Assembly (NCBI GenBank): GCA_964568975.1
Contig: CAZMSO010000013.1
Coordinates: 13,259-77,258 of the forward strand
DNA: 64,000 nt
Reading direction: 5' to 3'
Source of the DNA: CAZADA01 sp964568975
GTDB taxonomy: Bacteria > Pseudomonadota > Alphaproteobacteria > Caulobacterales > Maricaulaceae
The notes under the pieces are model-generated. The model had not been told where the DNA came from. It ran no database searches and saw nothing but the letters and a program-made list of their open reading frames with translations. The stretch's first letter is position 1. Every line of letters begins with the position of its first letter. Made by a program: the position numbers and the translations under genes. Positions 1-8,506 of this stretch are shown piece by piece.

Positions 1-82
1 TGTCGCGATGCGGTACCGCGGCGGCGCCGCCCGGGCGTAAGGCGTGCGCGCACGCGCGGAGGAGGCTGGCGAACCTCTCCCT

Positions 83-439
83 TTAAATCGGCATGCGCAC
101 GAGGTCTTGATAGGCCTGGACCGCCTGATTGCGGATGCTGGTGACGGCTTGGACCGTCAGCTCCGCCTGAATCACAGCGTGGACGGTGTCGTGGAGAGAG
201 GCTTCGCCGCGGGCGGCGGCGATGCTCATCCGCTCGCCGGTCTGGACGACCTCCATGGCGGTGTGGAGCGTCTCGCGCACTGTGTCGGCGAAGCTCGGCC
301 CCGCTGCGGCCCCAGCTCCCGCGACGGTCGCGCGCGCAGGCGTCGCGGCGTTCGGCCCGCCGGCCGGACCAGCGCCCGTGACTTCCGCCGTCAGCGCCCG
401 GTCCAATTCGGGCGTGAGGCTTGAAATCGCTTCAATCAT
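83..439 (-). CDS. fliE: Flagellar hook-basal body protein FliE
   Basis: A 118-residue protein whose C-terminal part (SIRNQAVQAYQDLVRMPI) matches the conserved end of FliE, the adaptor between the MS ring and the proximal rod. The N-terminal half is rich in Ala, Gly and Pro and is poorly conserved, as is usual for FliE. It is the last gene of a minus-strand trio with flgC and flgB, 11 bases after flgC. In many alphaproteobacteria fliQ follows fliE, but the 82 bases left in the window show no convincing start. Confidence 0.93.
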   Translation of the reverse strand: MIEAISSLTPELDRALTAEVTGAGPAGGPNAATPARATVAGAGAAAGPSFADTVRETLHTAMEVVQTGERMSIAAARGEASLHDTVHAVIQAELTVQAVTSIRNQAVQAYQDLVRMPI

Positions 440-450
440 GCCCGTCTCCC

Positions 451-867
451 TTAGCGGCGCAGCAGATCGAGAGCGCTGGCGGCCATGGCGCGCGCTTGTT
501 CGATCAAACTCAAATTGGCTTCGTAGGAGCGCATGGCTTCGCGCATGTCGGTCGCTTCAATGATGGCCGACACATTCGGCCGCTCGACATAGCCTTCTGC
601 GTCGGCCGCCGGGTGGCCAGGATCGTAAGAGCGGGGAAACGCGCTCTCGTCGACGCCGATCTCCTTCACCCGCACCATTGCTGCGCCGAGCGCGCGGTCA
701 AACTCCGGCTTGAACACGATCGTTTTGCGCCGGAACGGCTCGCCGGCGGGACCCGCGGCCGTGGTGTCGGCGTTCGCGATGTTCTCCGCGACCACGCGCA
801 TGCGAAAGCCTTGGGCCTCAAGGCCGGAGGCGGCGACATTCATCGCGGCTTGGATGGGATCTGTCAT
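451..867 (-). CDS. flgC: Flagellar basal-body rod protein FlgC
   Basis: A 138-residue protein, the usual FlgC length. The N-terminus has the rod-protein helix ending in VVAENIANADTT, the ANxxN-type signature of axial flagellar proteins. The C-terminus (EATDMREAMRSYEANLSLI) is the matching C-terminal rod helix. FlgC forms part of the proximal rod. It lies 10 bases downstream of flgB and 11 bases upstream of fliE, so the three are almost certainly one transcript. Confidence 0.95.
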   Translation of the reverse strand: MTDPIQAAMNVAASGLEAQGFRMRVVAENIANADTTAAGPAGEPFRRKTIVFKPEFDRALGAAMVRVKEIGVDESAFPRSYDPGHPAADAEGYVERPNVSAIIEATDMREAMRSYEANLSLIEQARAMAASALDLLRR

Positions 868-877
868 GGCGCGCCCC

Positions 878-1282
878 CTAGCCGCGGACGCTGAAGGCCA
901 TGCGCGTCATCGTGACGTGCTTAGACACCAGCAGGTTGGCCATTTCATAGCCGGCGCGCGTCTCTTGGGCTTTGATCATTTCTTGCTCAAGCACGACGTC
1001 GTTGCCGTCGGGCCCCTGCTCCCAGCCGTCATATTGGCGGTCTTCGCGCGGGTCGCCGGCCGCGCTGGGCGACCGCTCCATATGCGCGACATTCGTGCGC
1101 GCGAGTTCTTGGGCGCGCAGAAGCGCTTTGTCGAAGCTTTCCGCAAACGGCCGCAAATCCTTCGTCTGGAAGCCAGGCGTGTCGGCGTTGGCGACGTTTT
1201 GTGCAATCAGCGCTTGGCGCGCTTGAAGATAATCCATGCGCTGTTGGAGGATCGCCACCGACATTACGCCATCAAGCACCAT
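878..1282 (-). CDS. flgB: Flagellar basal-body rod protein FlgB
   Basis: A 134-residue protein with the N-terminal signature ALIAQNVANADTPGFQTKDL, characteristic of FlgB, and a C-terminal rod helix (ETRAGYEMANLLVSKHVTM). It forms the part of the proximal rod nearest the MS ring. It is the first gene of the flgB-flgC-fliE operon, read on the minus strand. The leader upstream (about 1283-1430) should hold the operon promoter and contains a GTTTAAC element that also occurs in the motB leader. Confidence 0.95.
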   Translation of the reverse strand: MVLDGVMSVAILQQRMDYLQARQALIAQNVANADTPGFQTKDLRPFAESFDKALLRAQELARTNVAHMERSPSAAGDPREDRQYDGWEQGPDGNDVVLEQEMIKAQETRAGYEMANLLVSKHVTMTRMAFSVRG

Positions 1283-1430
1283 GCACGGGCCCCTTCCGCG
1301 GTTGATGTCCGACCAGAAGCAGCGCCGGGACGCGCGGGGGCGGACAAGGCTTAGCCTCGCGGGGCGTTGTTAAACCGAGGCGAAAGCCTGAATTTGATTG
1401 GACTGGCGCGCGCCGCGGACGCCCGCGCCG

Positions 1431-2516
1431 CTACACCGCCACTGACCACGCGGCCTTGGCGTCGGCTTGGCCGTCGACCAGCGCGCGATAAATATCGAGA
1501 CAGCCGTCGGGGCCGTCGCGGTGGACGAAGTCGAACCAGCTGGGCGCTTTGTCGGCGAAGCGGACCCAGGCCGCCGCGAGATTCGCGTGAAAGGCGGCGG
1601 GGCCTTCGGCCTCGCGCTCGATGTCATAATGCGTCGGTGCGAAAAAGAAGGTCGGCTTCGGGCCGGGCAAGTCGGACGCGGGCGCGCTCTCCGCCCAATG
1701 GGCGCCGCCGACGCGGATGTTGACGGCCAACGCCGACCCTAAGCGGGTGTGGAGCGCGCGATTGACGGCGCGGCTGCCGGCGAAATCGACGATCACAGAG
1801 GACGTCGCGGGATCGAGGCTCTCGATATCGGTGTACAGGCTCACCGCGTCATAAAGGCCGAGGCCCCGCACAAAGCTTTCAGACCGTGCGGAGGTGAGGC
1901 CGTGGACGGCCAGTCCGCCAACCGGCGCTGTCTGCAGCAATTCGGCCAGGGCGATGGCGGTCTTGCTGGACGCGCTGGTCACGAAAAGCCGTTGAGCGCC
2001 AAAGCCGTTTTCGCGTGTGATGTGGCGGTGCAACAGATAGGCCGTGTTGTAAAGCGGTTGCAGCGTCATCTGCGCGCACTCGCGATCCCGCGTGTACGTT
2101 GGGTCCTGCGCGCTTTGGATATAGCGCCGATACGCCATGGCGTGACCGTCGCGGTGGGGGCTGGCGTCGCGTAAGCCGGAGGGCTTCACATCCGCCGCCG
2201 TCAGCACAGCGTGCGACGCCGCTGGCCAAATGCCGTAAAACCGCGCGCCCGCCGCCACGCCGTCAGCGCGGCTTTCCACGACATCCGCGAAGCCCCAGGC
2301 CGGGAGCACGCCCCATGCGGAGCTGTCGGAGGGAAAAAACTCCCAATACTTCATCACATCGCCGAACGCGGCGTAGGTGACATTGTTGGCCGTCAGCGCG
2401 AACCGACGCAGGCGAAAGCGGACCTGGCGCTCCGCTAAGGGCGCAGGCTCGCTGCGCTCAATGCGCGCCTGAGCGATGTCGTCACGGCGGATCTCCAAGC
2501 GCCACGTCGCGTCCAT
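1431..2516 (-). CDS. DUF2855 family protein
   Basis: A 361-residue protein recognised by the DUF2855 N-terminal pattern FALTANNVTYAAFGD followed by a WGVLPAWGFADVV stretch. The layout resembles medium-chain quinone oxidoreductases: an N-terminal substrate lobe, then a Rossmann-like region with LFVTSASSKTAIALAEL at about residues 180-200. No catalytic zinc ligands are visible. Biochemical function is unknown to me; a reductase-like role is inference from the fold resemblance. The neighbouring AraC-type regulator gene is on the same strand but 117 bases away. Confidence 0.85.
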   Translation of the reverse strand: MDATWRLEIRRDDIAQARIERSEPAPLAERQVRFRLRRFALTANNVTYAAFGDVMKYWEFFPSDSSAWGVLPAWGFADVVESRADGVAAGARFYGIWPAASHAVLTAADVKPSGLRDASPHRDGHAMAYRRYIQSAQDPTYTRDRECAQMTLQPLYNTAYLLHRHITRENGFGAQRLFVTSASSKTAIALAELLQTAPVGGLAVHGLTSARSESFVRGLGLYDAVSLYTDIESLDPATSSVIVDFAGSRAVNRALHTRLGSALAVNIRVGGAHWAESAPASDLPGPKPTFFFAPTHYDIEREAEGPAAFHANLAAAWVRFADKAPSWFDFVHRDGPDGCLDIYRALVDGQADAKAAWSVAV

Positions 2517-2632
2517 GCCTGTCTCCTTGAGCGGATATCACTGCGCCCAGGGCGTGATGGCGGCGCCGGGCGCGATCGCCAAGGCGACCATTGTCGATAT
2601 CGCAGGCTGTTCGGACCACGTGGCGCGCCCGG

Positions 2633-3679
2633 CTAAGACGCCTCAACGCCCGTGCGGAAGGCCGACGGCGTTACGCCGGTGGCTTCTTTGAAAGCGCGAT
2701 TGAACGGCCCCACGGAGCCAAAACCGCTGTCGAGGGCGATGGCGAGGATCGTGTCGTCGCGCCGGGCCGGCTCGCGCAGCAGCGTCTTCGCACGCTCCAC
2801 ACGGTGGTGGTTCAGCAACCGATTTAAGTTTGCGTACCCCAAGGGCCCCGTCACCGCCCGCGTGACCTTATAATCCGGCGCGCCCAACCGCTTGGAGAGC
2901 GCTAAGACCGTGAGATCCGGCGTCGTGTAGAGTTCTTCGTCAATCAACACTTGCTTGAGCCGCGCCGCCAACGCTGTGTCTTCCGCCGTCGCCACGCGCG
3001 CCCGCGAGGCTGTGCGCGCGCGTTCGGGCAAGGGATGGGCTTCGCGAAAGCGCAACGCCAACGCGCCGGCCACGACCGCCAGCACCGCGCATGTGACGCG
3101 AATCCGATCCGCCCACTGGGCCGCCAACGTCCCCTCGGGCGCGCCGCTCACCCACACCACCGAGACCAACAAAAGGATGGCGTAACTGCCGGCGAAGACG
3201 AGCCGAAAGCGGCGTTCCCTCGGCTCGGGATAATCGCGGTAATGATCAAACGTCTCCACAAACGCCAAGAACAACACAGCCGAGCTGGTCAGCGCATGGA
3301 TGTTGGCGACCACACGCCACCCAGACTGGTCCGCCAGGGCCGGCGCCAGCGCGTTGAGGGCGTAGAGCCCCATGCCGGAGAGCGCTAAGACCGCCACCAC
3401 CACCAGCGGCCAGGGCGTGGCGAACGGCGTGCGGTGAAACAGCGCCCGCGCGAGCAGCCACGACCAGCCGCAGGTCGTCATGCCCAGCAGCGCGAGGACA
3501 GTGGTGGCCGCAGCGCCGATATGCGGCCCGATGGTCGCGCGTGCGACGAACGCGACGATGGCGACGGCGAACACGACGAACACCGCCCGCGCCACCGTGC
3601 GCGGCCGCGCCATGGCCTCCGCCACAGAGCGCCGCCAGGGCGCGCCCTCACACACAGGGGCCATCGCTTTGTCGACCAT
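2633..3679 (-). CDS. AraC-family regulator with N-terminal membrane domain
   Basis: A 348-residue protein. The first ~200 residues contain several hydrophobic segments (for example VFVVFAVAIVAFVA and VVVAVLALSGMGLYAL), suggesting a multi-pass membrane sensor. The C-terminal ~100 residues are an AraC-type double helix-turn-helix ending in SVGPFNRAFKEATGVTPSAF, the family signature. I chose the ATG at 3679 because GGGAG lies 8 bases upstream; an in-frame GTG at 3709 is an alternative. Ligand and targets cannot be read from the sequence. It is transcribed away from the DUF2306-like gene, which may be a target (inference). Confidence 0.85.
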   Translation of the reverse strand: MVDKAMAPVCEGAPWRRSVAEAMARPRTVARAVFVVFAVAIVAFVARATIGPHIGAAATTVLALLGMTTCGWSWLLARALFHRTPFATPWPLVVVAVLALSGMGLYALNALAPALADQSGWRVVANIHALTSSAVLFLAFVETFDHYRDYPEPRERRFRLVFAGSYAILLLVSVVWVSGAPEGTLAAQWADRIRVTCAVLAVVAGALALRFREAHPLPERARTASRARVATAEDTALAARLKQVLIDEELYTTPDLTVLALSKRLGAPDYKVTRAVTGPLGYANLNRLLNHHRVERAKTLLREPARRDDTILAIALDSGFGSVGPFNRAFKEATGVTPSAFRTGVEAS

Positions 3680-3800
3680 CGCCGGCGCTCCCGGGCCACT
3701 GGCAACCACGCGTCAAAATGATCGCCGATTTCCAAATCGGCAAGACGCGCCAAGCGGTTTCCGCGCCCCGTCGTGGCGTCGCCGACCTCACGCACGGAGT

Positions 3801-4733
3801 ATGGGTATGATTGCAGAACCGACCCTTCACACGTCTCACGCGCCGGTTCGCGGGCCGGAGAACGCCGCCGCGTCCCCAGCCGCGTCCCGAGCCGCGTCCC
3901 GAGCCGCGTTAGGGGCCGGGCCTGATCCGAGCCGGCCGGAGCGGACCGCGCGTGCAGACCGCTTGCTGCGCCGGATGGGCGTGGTCTGGTTCGCCGTCGC
4001 GGCCATCGGGCAGATCGGCTTTGTCTATTTCATCATCGCTTATTTCGGCCGGCGCACGGTGGCGGGGGATTTCGCCCGTTGGAACGAAAAGCCGCTGATC
4101 GACGGCCACATTGAGGGCGATGGCCCAGGCAACGTCATGTTCATCAGCCATGCGCTGCTGGCGGCGGTGATCACGCTGGGCGGCCTGCTGCAGCTGATCC
4201 CGCAGATCCGCGCGCGCGCGCCCTGGTTTCACCGGTGGACAGGCCGCGTCTTCGCCGTCATCGCGATTTTCATGGCGATTGGCGGCATCTGGCTCGCTTG
4301 GGTGCGCGGCACGCGCTTGTCCGATGTCTCCGCCATCGCCATCACCCTCAACGCGCTGTTGATCCTGTGGTTCGTCGGCGTCGCGTGGCGCTTCGCTCTC
4401 GCCCGCAAAATCGACGCCCACCGCCGCTGGGCCATGCGCGCGTTTCTCGCGGTCAACGGCGTGTGGTTCTTGCGCGTGGGGATTATGGCGTGGGTGCTGT
4501 TAAACCAAGGCCCGCGGTGGATGGACCGAACGCTGTCGGGCCCCGCTGACATCGGGCTTGTCTTCGGGTGCTATCTGATCCCCTTGGCGATGCTCGAGAT
4601 TTATTTCGCCGCGCAACGCAGCCAGACAGCCGCGCCGAAGCACGTCGCCGCGGGGCTGCTCGCCGTGATGACGCTGATTACGGCCGTGGGCGTGTTCGGA
4701 ACCATCGCCTTTATGTGGGGACCTTACATCTGA
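3801..4733 (+). CDS. DUF2306-like multi-pass membrane protein
   Basis: About 310 residues from the ATG at 3801 (an ATG at 3807 is equally possible). A low-complexity Ala/Ser/Arg N-terminus, encoded by a short repeat of about 9-12 bases near 3880-3908, precedes at least six hydrophobic segments. A segment with HALLAAVITLGGLLQLIPQI followed by PWFHRWTGRVFAV matches the DUF2306 family (predicted membrane protein, His-containing helices). The later HRRWAMRAFLAVNGVWFLRV is also typical. Function is unknown. It diverges from the membrane AraC regulator, and the tRNA-Gly gene follows. Confidence 0.8.
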   Translation: MGMIAEPTLHTSHAPVRGPENAAASPAASRAASRAALGAGPDPSRPERTARADRLLRRMGVVWFAVAAIGQIGFVYFIIAYFGRRTVAGDFARWNEKPLIDGHIEGDGPGNVMFISHALLAAVITLGGLLQLIPQIRARAPWFHRWTGRVFAVIAIFMAIGGIWLAWVRGTRLSDVSAIAITLNALLILWFVGVAWRFALARKIDAHRRWAMRAFLAVNGVWFLRVGIMAWVLLNQGPRWMDRTLSGPADIGLVFGCYLIPLAMLEIYFAAQRSQTAAPKHVAAGLLAVMTLITAVGVFGTIAFMWGPYI

Positions 4734-4749
4734 TGCGGCGTGGCGGCGC

Positions 4750-4804
4750 GCGCGGGGCGGGTGAGCGCGCGGCGGGTGAGCGCGGGGCGGGTGAGCGCGC
4801 GGCG
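4750..4804. repeat. 15-bp tandem repeat, about 3.7 copies
   Basis: Units GCGCGGGGCGGGTGA (4750-4764), GCGCGCGGCGGGTGA (4765-4779), GCGCGGGGCGGGTGA (4780-4794) and a partial unit to 4804. Copies alternate between two variants, so the higher-order period is 30 bp. It lies between the DUF2306-like gene and the tRNA-Gly gene and codes for nothing recognisable. Confidence 0.85.
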
Positions 4805-4823
4805 TCGACGCGGCCGCGGCCGA

Positions 4824-4897
<74 letters not shown>

Positions 4898-4997
4898 AAA
4901 TCGCCCCCGATACGTGCGTGAGCAACCGACAGCCTGGCGGAGGAACAATCACGATGCGCGGTCAAGAGCAAGCGCAGCCGCATGCGGTCGGCGCGTG

Positions 4998-6746
4998 ATG
5001 CGCGCGCGGCGCGCGACGGCGCGCGGGGCGGGCCTCCGGTCTCCAGCGCTTGCGGGTTTCGGGCTCATCGCGGCGCTCAGCGCGCTCGCCCACGCAGCGG
5101 CCGCTCAAACCACGCCGCCCCCCTCGCCAGGCCGTTTCGCGGCTGTGATCAGCGTGGAGGACTACGACGCGGCGTTAGGCCCCGCGCGCGGCGCGGCCGC
5201 GGACGGGGCGTTCATGGGCGATGCCTTTGCGGACGCCGGCTATCAGGTGCGCCAGTTCCCCGACGCGACAGCCGGGGATGTGCGGCGCGCGGCGTTTTGG
5301 CTGGCGGAGAACCTCGCCGCCGCCGGCGCGGACGCTCTTGGCGCGGCCTATTTCACAGGCCACGCGGCAGTGGTGAACAACCGCACTTACCTCCTTGGGC
5401 GCGACGCAGCGGCGGTCTCCACGCGCGCCCTGGCGGCGAGCGGAACGCCCGCGGACGTGTTCGCACGCGCGCTGAGCGACACTGACGCAGCGAGCCTGGT
5501 TCTCATCGACGCCAGCGCCCGCCACCGAGCCGGCGAGCCGCTGGGTTTGCCGCGCGGTCTCGCCGCGTTCGACCCGCCGCCGCGGGGGGTGGTGATTTTC
5601 GACAACGCGCCCGGCGCCGCCGCGCCGGGCCGGGGCGCGGGCGTGTCGCCTTTTGCGTCAGCGACGGCGGCGCTCCTCGTCGCGCCGGAGCCTCCGCGTA
5701 CGGCGCTGCGGGCGTTTCGCCAACGCGTCTATGAAGAGAGTCTGGGCTGGCGGTCGCCATGGATCAGCGGCCGGCTGCCGGCGCGGATGCGCTTGAGCGC
5801 CGCGCCCGCGACGCCGAGCCTTCGGGGCGAGCCGCGCGCGCCCGCCCGCGACGTCTTGTTCGTCACCACGCGGCGCGTGGCCGCGCCAGCGCCGCCGGTG
5901 GCGTCTCACACCGCCGAGCGCGGGCGCGAAGCCGTCGCCGGCGCGCGGGCGGTGGTGTTCACGGCGGAGGCCGACGCGTTCACCAGCCGGGGATGGGCGC
6001 GCGCCGACGGCGTTGAATTCATTGGGAAGGCGGCGTTTCGCGCCGAGCTGCGCGGCGCGGCCGTGATGATTTACGTCCATGATTCAGGGACGTCTTTGCG
6101 CGCGGCGGCCCAAGAGGCTGGCGATTTCGCCGCGGGCGTCGGCCTGGGCGGACGCACGATCGCGTTTGCCTGGCCGTCTTTGGACGAACGCACCGCCGTC
6201 GCGCGCCGGCGCGACGCCGCCGCGGCGGAACAGGCCGCAGCCGCCCTCGCGGAGCTGGTGGACGCGGTCCGCGCCGCCGACGCGGGGGAACTCAACATTG
6301 CCGGTTACGGCGTGGGCGCGCGGAGTGTTTTGGGCGCGTTAGAGCTGCTGCGGGCGCGCCGCCAACCGCCGCCGGCGGACGCTGCGCCGGCCCCGCCACC
6401 CGTGCTGCACACTGTGCTGATTGCGCCCGATGTCCCACCCGCGCGGCGGATGGACCGATTGCGCGCGCTGGCGGACATGGCCACGATCGTGACTGTGGTC
6501 ACTGTCGCTGAGGACCCCGGCGGCGCGGACGCGTCAGCGTCTGCATCGCCGGCGGCGTGGATGCTGGACGCGCGCGAGGCGGGGGTCTCGCTTCTTGAAA
6601 TTGACGGCGACCCGACCACGCCCGCACCGCGCACGCCGGAGCTTTGGCGACGGCTCAGCCCGGCCGTCAGCGGTTTCGCGGCGGCGACGCCTGTGACGCC
6701 GCCGCCCTTGCGGGACGCCATCGCGCCGAGCGCCCCAAAGCCTTAA
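4998..6746 (+). CDS. Secreted caspase-like / DUF900-like fusion, catalytic residues degenerate
   Basis: About 582 residues from the ATG at 4998, beginning with a signal peptide (hydrophobic core ALAGFGLIAALSALAHAAA, cleavage likely near AAAQ). Residues ~45-260 resemble a peptidase C14 (caspase-like) domain: GRFAAVISVEDY, then YFTGHA with the expected His at 122, then LVLIDAS where family members have DAC, so Ser173 replaces the catalytic Cys. Residues ~285-560 resemble the DUF900 alpha/beta-hydrolase: VLFVTTRR, IYVHD, FAWPS and a nucleophile-elbow region LNIAGYGVGAR in which Gly438 replaces the expected Ser. It may be a non-catalytic periplasmic binding or scaffold protein (inference). The domain assignments rest on motif recall, not alignment. 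Confidence 0.7.
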   Translation: MRARRATARGAGLRSPALAGFGLIAALSALAHAAAAQTTPPPSPGRFAAVISVEDYDAALGPARGAAADGAFMGDAFADAGYQVRQFPDATAGDVRRAAFWLAENLAAAGADALGAAYFTGHAAVVNNRTYLLGRDAAAVSTRALAASGTPADVFARALSDTDAASLVLIDASARHRAGEPLGLPRGLAAFDPPPRGVVIFDNAPGAAAPGRGAGVSPFASATAALLVAPEPPRTALRAFRQRVYEESLGWRSPWISGRLPARMRLSAAPATPSLRGEPRAPARDVLFVTTRRVAAPAPPVASHTAERGREAVAGARAVVFTAEADAFTSRGWARADGVEFIGKAAFRAELRGAAVMIYVHDSGTSLRAAAQEAGDFAAGVGLGGRTIAFAWPSLDERTAVARRRDAAAAEQAAAALAELVDAVRAADAGELNIAGYGVGARSVLGALELLRARRQPPPADAAPAPPPVLHTVLIAPDVPPARRMDRLRALADMATIVTVVTVAEDPGGADASASASPAAWMLDAREAGVSLLEIDGDPTTPAPRTPELWRRLSPAVSGFAAATPVTPPPLRDAIAPSAPKP

Positions 6747-6852
6747 GCGCGCGCGCCAGGGATCGCGCGCGCCGCACGCCCCCGCGGACGGAGGTCTTGA
6801 CGCGAGCCGCCGCGCGGCCCCTCTCTATGCCGAGGTGATTGAAGGACCTCCG

Positions 6853-8496
6853 ATGTCAGACGACGCCGCCGCCCCGGACACGCATGTGAACGCGCGTGCG
6901 GATGAGTGGGAGAAAGCCCACGCCGCGTGGGAGGCCTCTGCGGCGAGGGCGCTGAAGGGCGCAGCGCTCGCGACGCTTGTGCGCCACACCGATGATGGGC
7001 TTGTCCGCGGCCCGCTGATGACCATCCGCAACCGACCCCGCGCCGCCGACGCCGACGCCGCGATCCGCACCCCCCACCCGGGCCAAGCGGGCCTGGCGTG
7101 GCGCTGGGATGTGCGCGCAGATATTGCTCATGGCGATGCGGCGCTGGCAAACGCGCTGATACTGGAGGCGTTGGAGGGGGGCGCGACGTCTGTCGAGCTC
7201 ACGCTCGACCCCGGGGGGAACCAGGGCGCGGCGGTGGCGCGCCTGAGCGATGTCGCGCGCGCTCTTAAGGGGGTTGTGCTTACCATCGCGCCGGTGTCGC
7301 TCGCCGTTTCCGCCGACGCGGATTTCCGCGACGCCGCCGCGGCGGCGGCCCTTGTGAGCGCGCAGCTGACTCAGAACGCTGCGCCGGATGCGCCGCCGCG
7401 CGCGGCGCTCAATCTCGATCCGCTTGGCGTGTTGGCGCGCGCGGGCGCGAGCGCGCGGGGACCGGCCGCGGATCTCGCGGACGCCGGCGCGTGGGCCGCA
7501 TGGGCTGAGGCGTCGCCGCTTGACGCCACGGCGTTGCGCGCGGATGGCCGCGTGGCGCATGACGCCGGCGGGACCGAAGCCCAAGAGCTGGCGTGGACGC
7601 TGGCGTGCGCGGCCGCTTATGCGCGCGCCGGCTGCGCTGCGGGCCTGACGGCGGATCAGGCGCTGGGGCAGATCACGCTGGCTGTGACGGCCGATACGGA
7701 TGTGCATCTGACGATTGCGAAACTGCGGGCGCTGCGCCGTCTGTGGGCCCGGCTTTGCGCCGCCTTCAGCGCCGCGACGCCGGCGCGCGTTCACGCATTC
7801 GCCGCGTGGCGCATGCTCACGCGTGACGATCCGTGGACGAACATCATCCGCACCAGCGTCGCGGGCTTCGCCGCAGCCGTGGGCGGGGCCGACGTCATCA
7901 CCCTTCCCGCCTGGACAGAGGCGGGCCGCGACCGCTGGGGACCGCCCACGGCCGAGGCCCGGCGGATCGCGCGCAATCAACAGCTGATTTTGCAAGATGA
8001 GGCGCATTTGGCCCGCGTCGCCGATCCCGCCGCGGGAGCATTCCACCATGAAGCCGTGACTGATGGGCTCGCGCGCGCCGCCTGGCGCGGCTTCCAAGAA
8101 ATCGAGCGGGCGGGCGGGGCGGTCGCGGCGCTTGCGTCTGGTGGCCTGCAAACGGACATCGCGACCACAGCGGCGCGGCGCGCGGCGCGGATCGCGCAGG
8201 GCGCGCAGCCGATTATTGGCGTGACCCTCCACCGCGACGCTGACCCGCGGCCGGTTCCGCGCCACCCGGCCCCGACGCCCGCCCCCTCGGCGGCGCCGTC
8301 CGCGCCCGGCGCGACTGGGGCGGCCCCGCCAGCGTCAAGCGCGCCGGAGGTTCTGATTCCGATGGCTCTCGAGGGGGCGGCGTGGGCGGCGTTGCGTCCG
8401 TCAGACGGCGCGCGCACGGAGGTCGCCGCGCTGGCGGCGCGCCGGCTCGCTGAGCCCCATGAACCGGTCGCACGCCCCGAGGATCGGGACGGTTGA
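6853..8496 (+). CDS. mutA: Methylmalonyl-CoA mutase small (beta) subunit
   Basis: About 547 residues from the ATG at 6853, which has an AAGGACC ribosome-binding site; a GTG at 6835 is less likely. The barrel domain contains DPWTNIIRTSVAGFAAAVGGAD and IARNQQLILQDEAHLARVADPAAG, conserved in mutase chains. The protein stops after a Pro/Ala-rich linker and a short tail with no DxHxxG cobalamin motif, as expected of the non-catalytic small subunit. It pairs with the large subunit 10 bases downstream to interconvert succinyl-CoA and (R)-methylmalonyl-CoA in propionate metabolism. Confidence 0.93.
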   Translation: MSDDAAAPDTHVNARADEWEKAHAAWEASAARALKGAALATLVRHTDDGLVRGPLMTIRNRPRAADADAAIRTPHPGQAGLAWRWDVRADIAHGDAALANALILEALEGGATSVELTLDPGGNQGAAVARLSDVARALKGVVLTIAPVSLAVSADADFRDAAAAAALVSAQLTQNAAPDAPPRAALNLDPLGVLARAGASARGPAADLADAGAWAAWAEASPLDATALRADGRVAHDAGGTEAQELAWTLACAAAYARAGCAAGLTADQALGQITLAVTADTDVHLTIAKLRALRRLWARLCAAFSAATPARVHAFAAWRMLTRDDPWTNIIRTSVAGFAAAVGGADVITLPAWTEAGRDRWGPPTAEARRIARNQQLILQDEAHLARVADPAAGAFHHEAVTDGLARAAWRGFQEIERAGGAVAALASGGLQTDIATTAARRAARIAQGAQPIIGVTLHRDADPRPVPRHPAPTPAPSAAPSAPGATGAAPPASSAPEVLIPMALEGAAWAALRPSDGARTEVAALAARRLAEPHEPVARPEDRDG

Positions 8497-8506
8497 GGAC
8501 GCGCCC

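Noticed and set aside
6747..6852. Possible cobalamin riboswitch before the mutase genes
   Set aside because: The gap is only ~105 bases and lacks a B12-box-like sequence; the space is too short for the full fold.
6856..8265. 469-residue minus-strand open frame opposite mutA
   Set aside because: Same shadow effect; composition is Arg-rich and without motifs.
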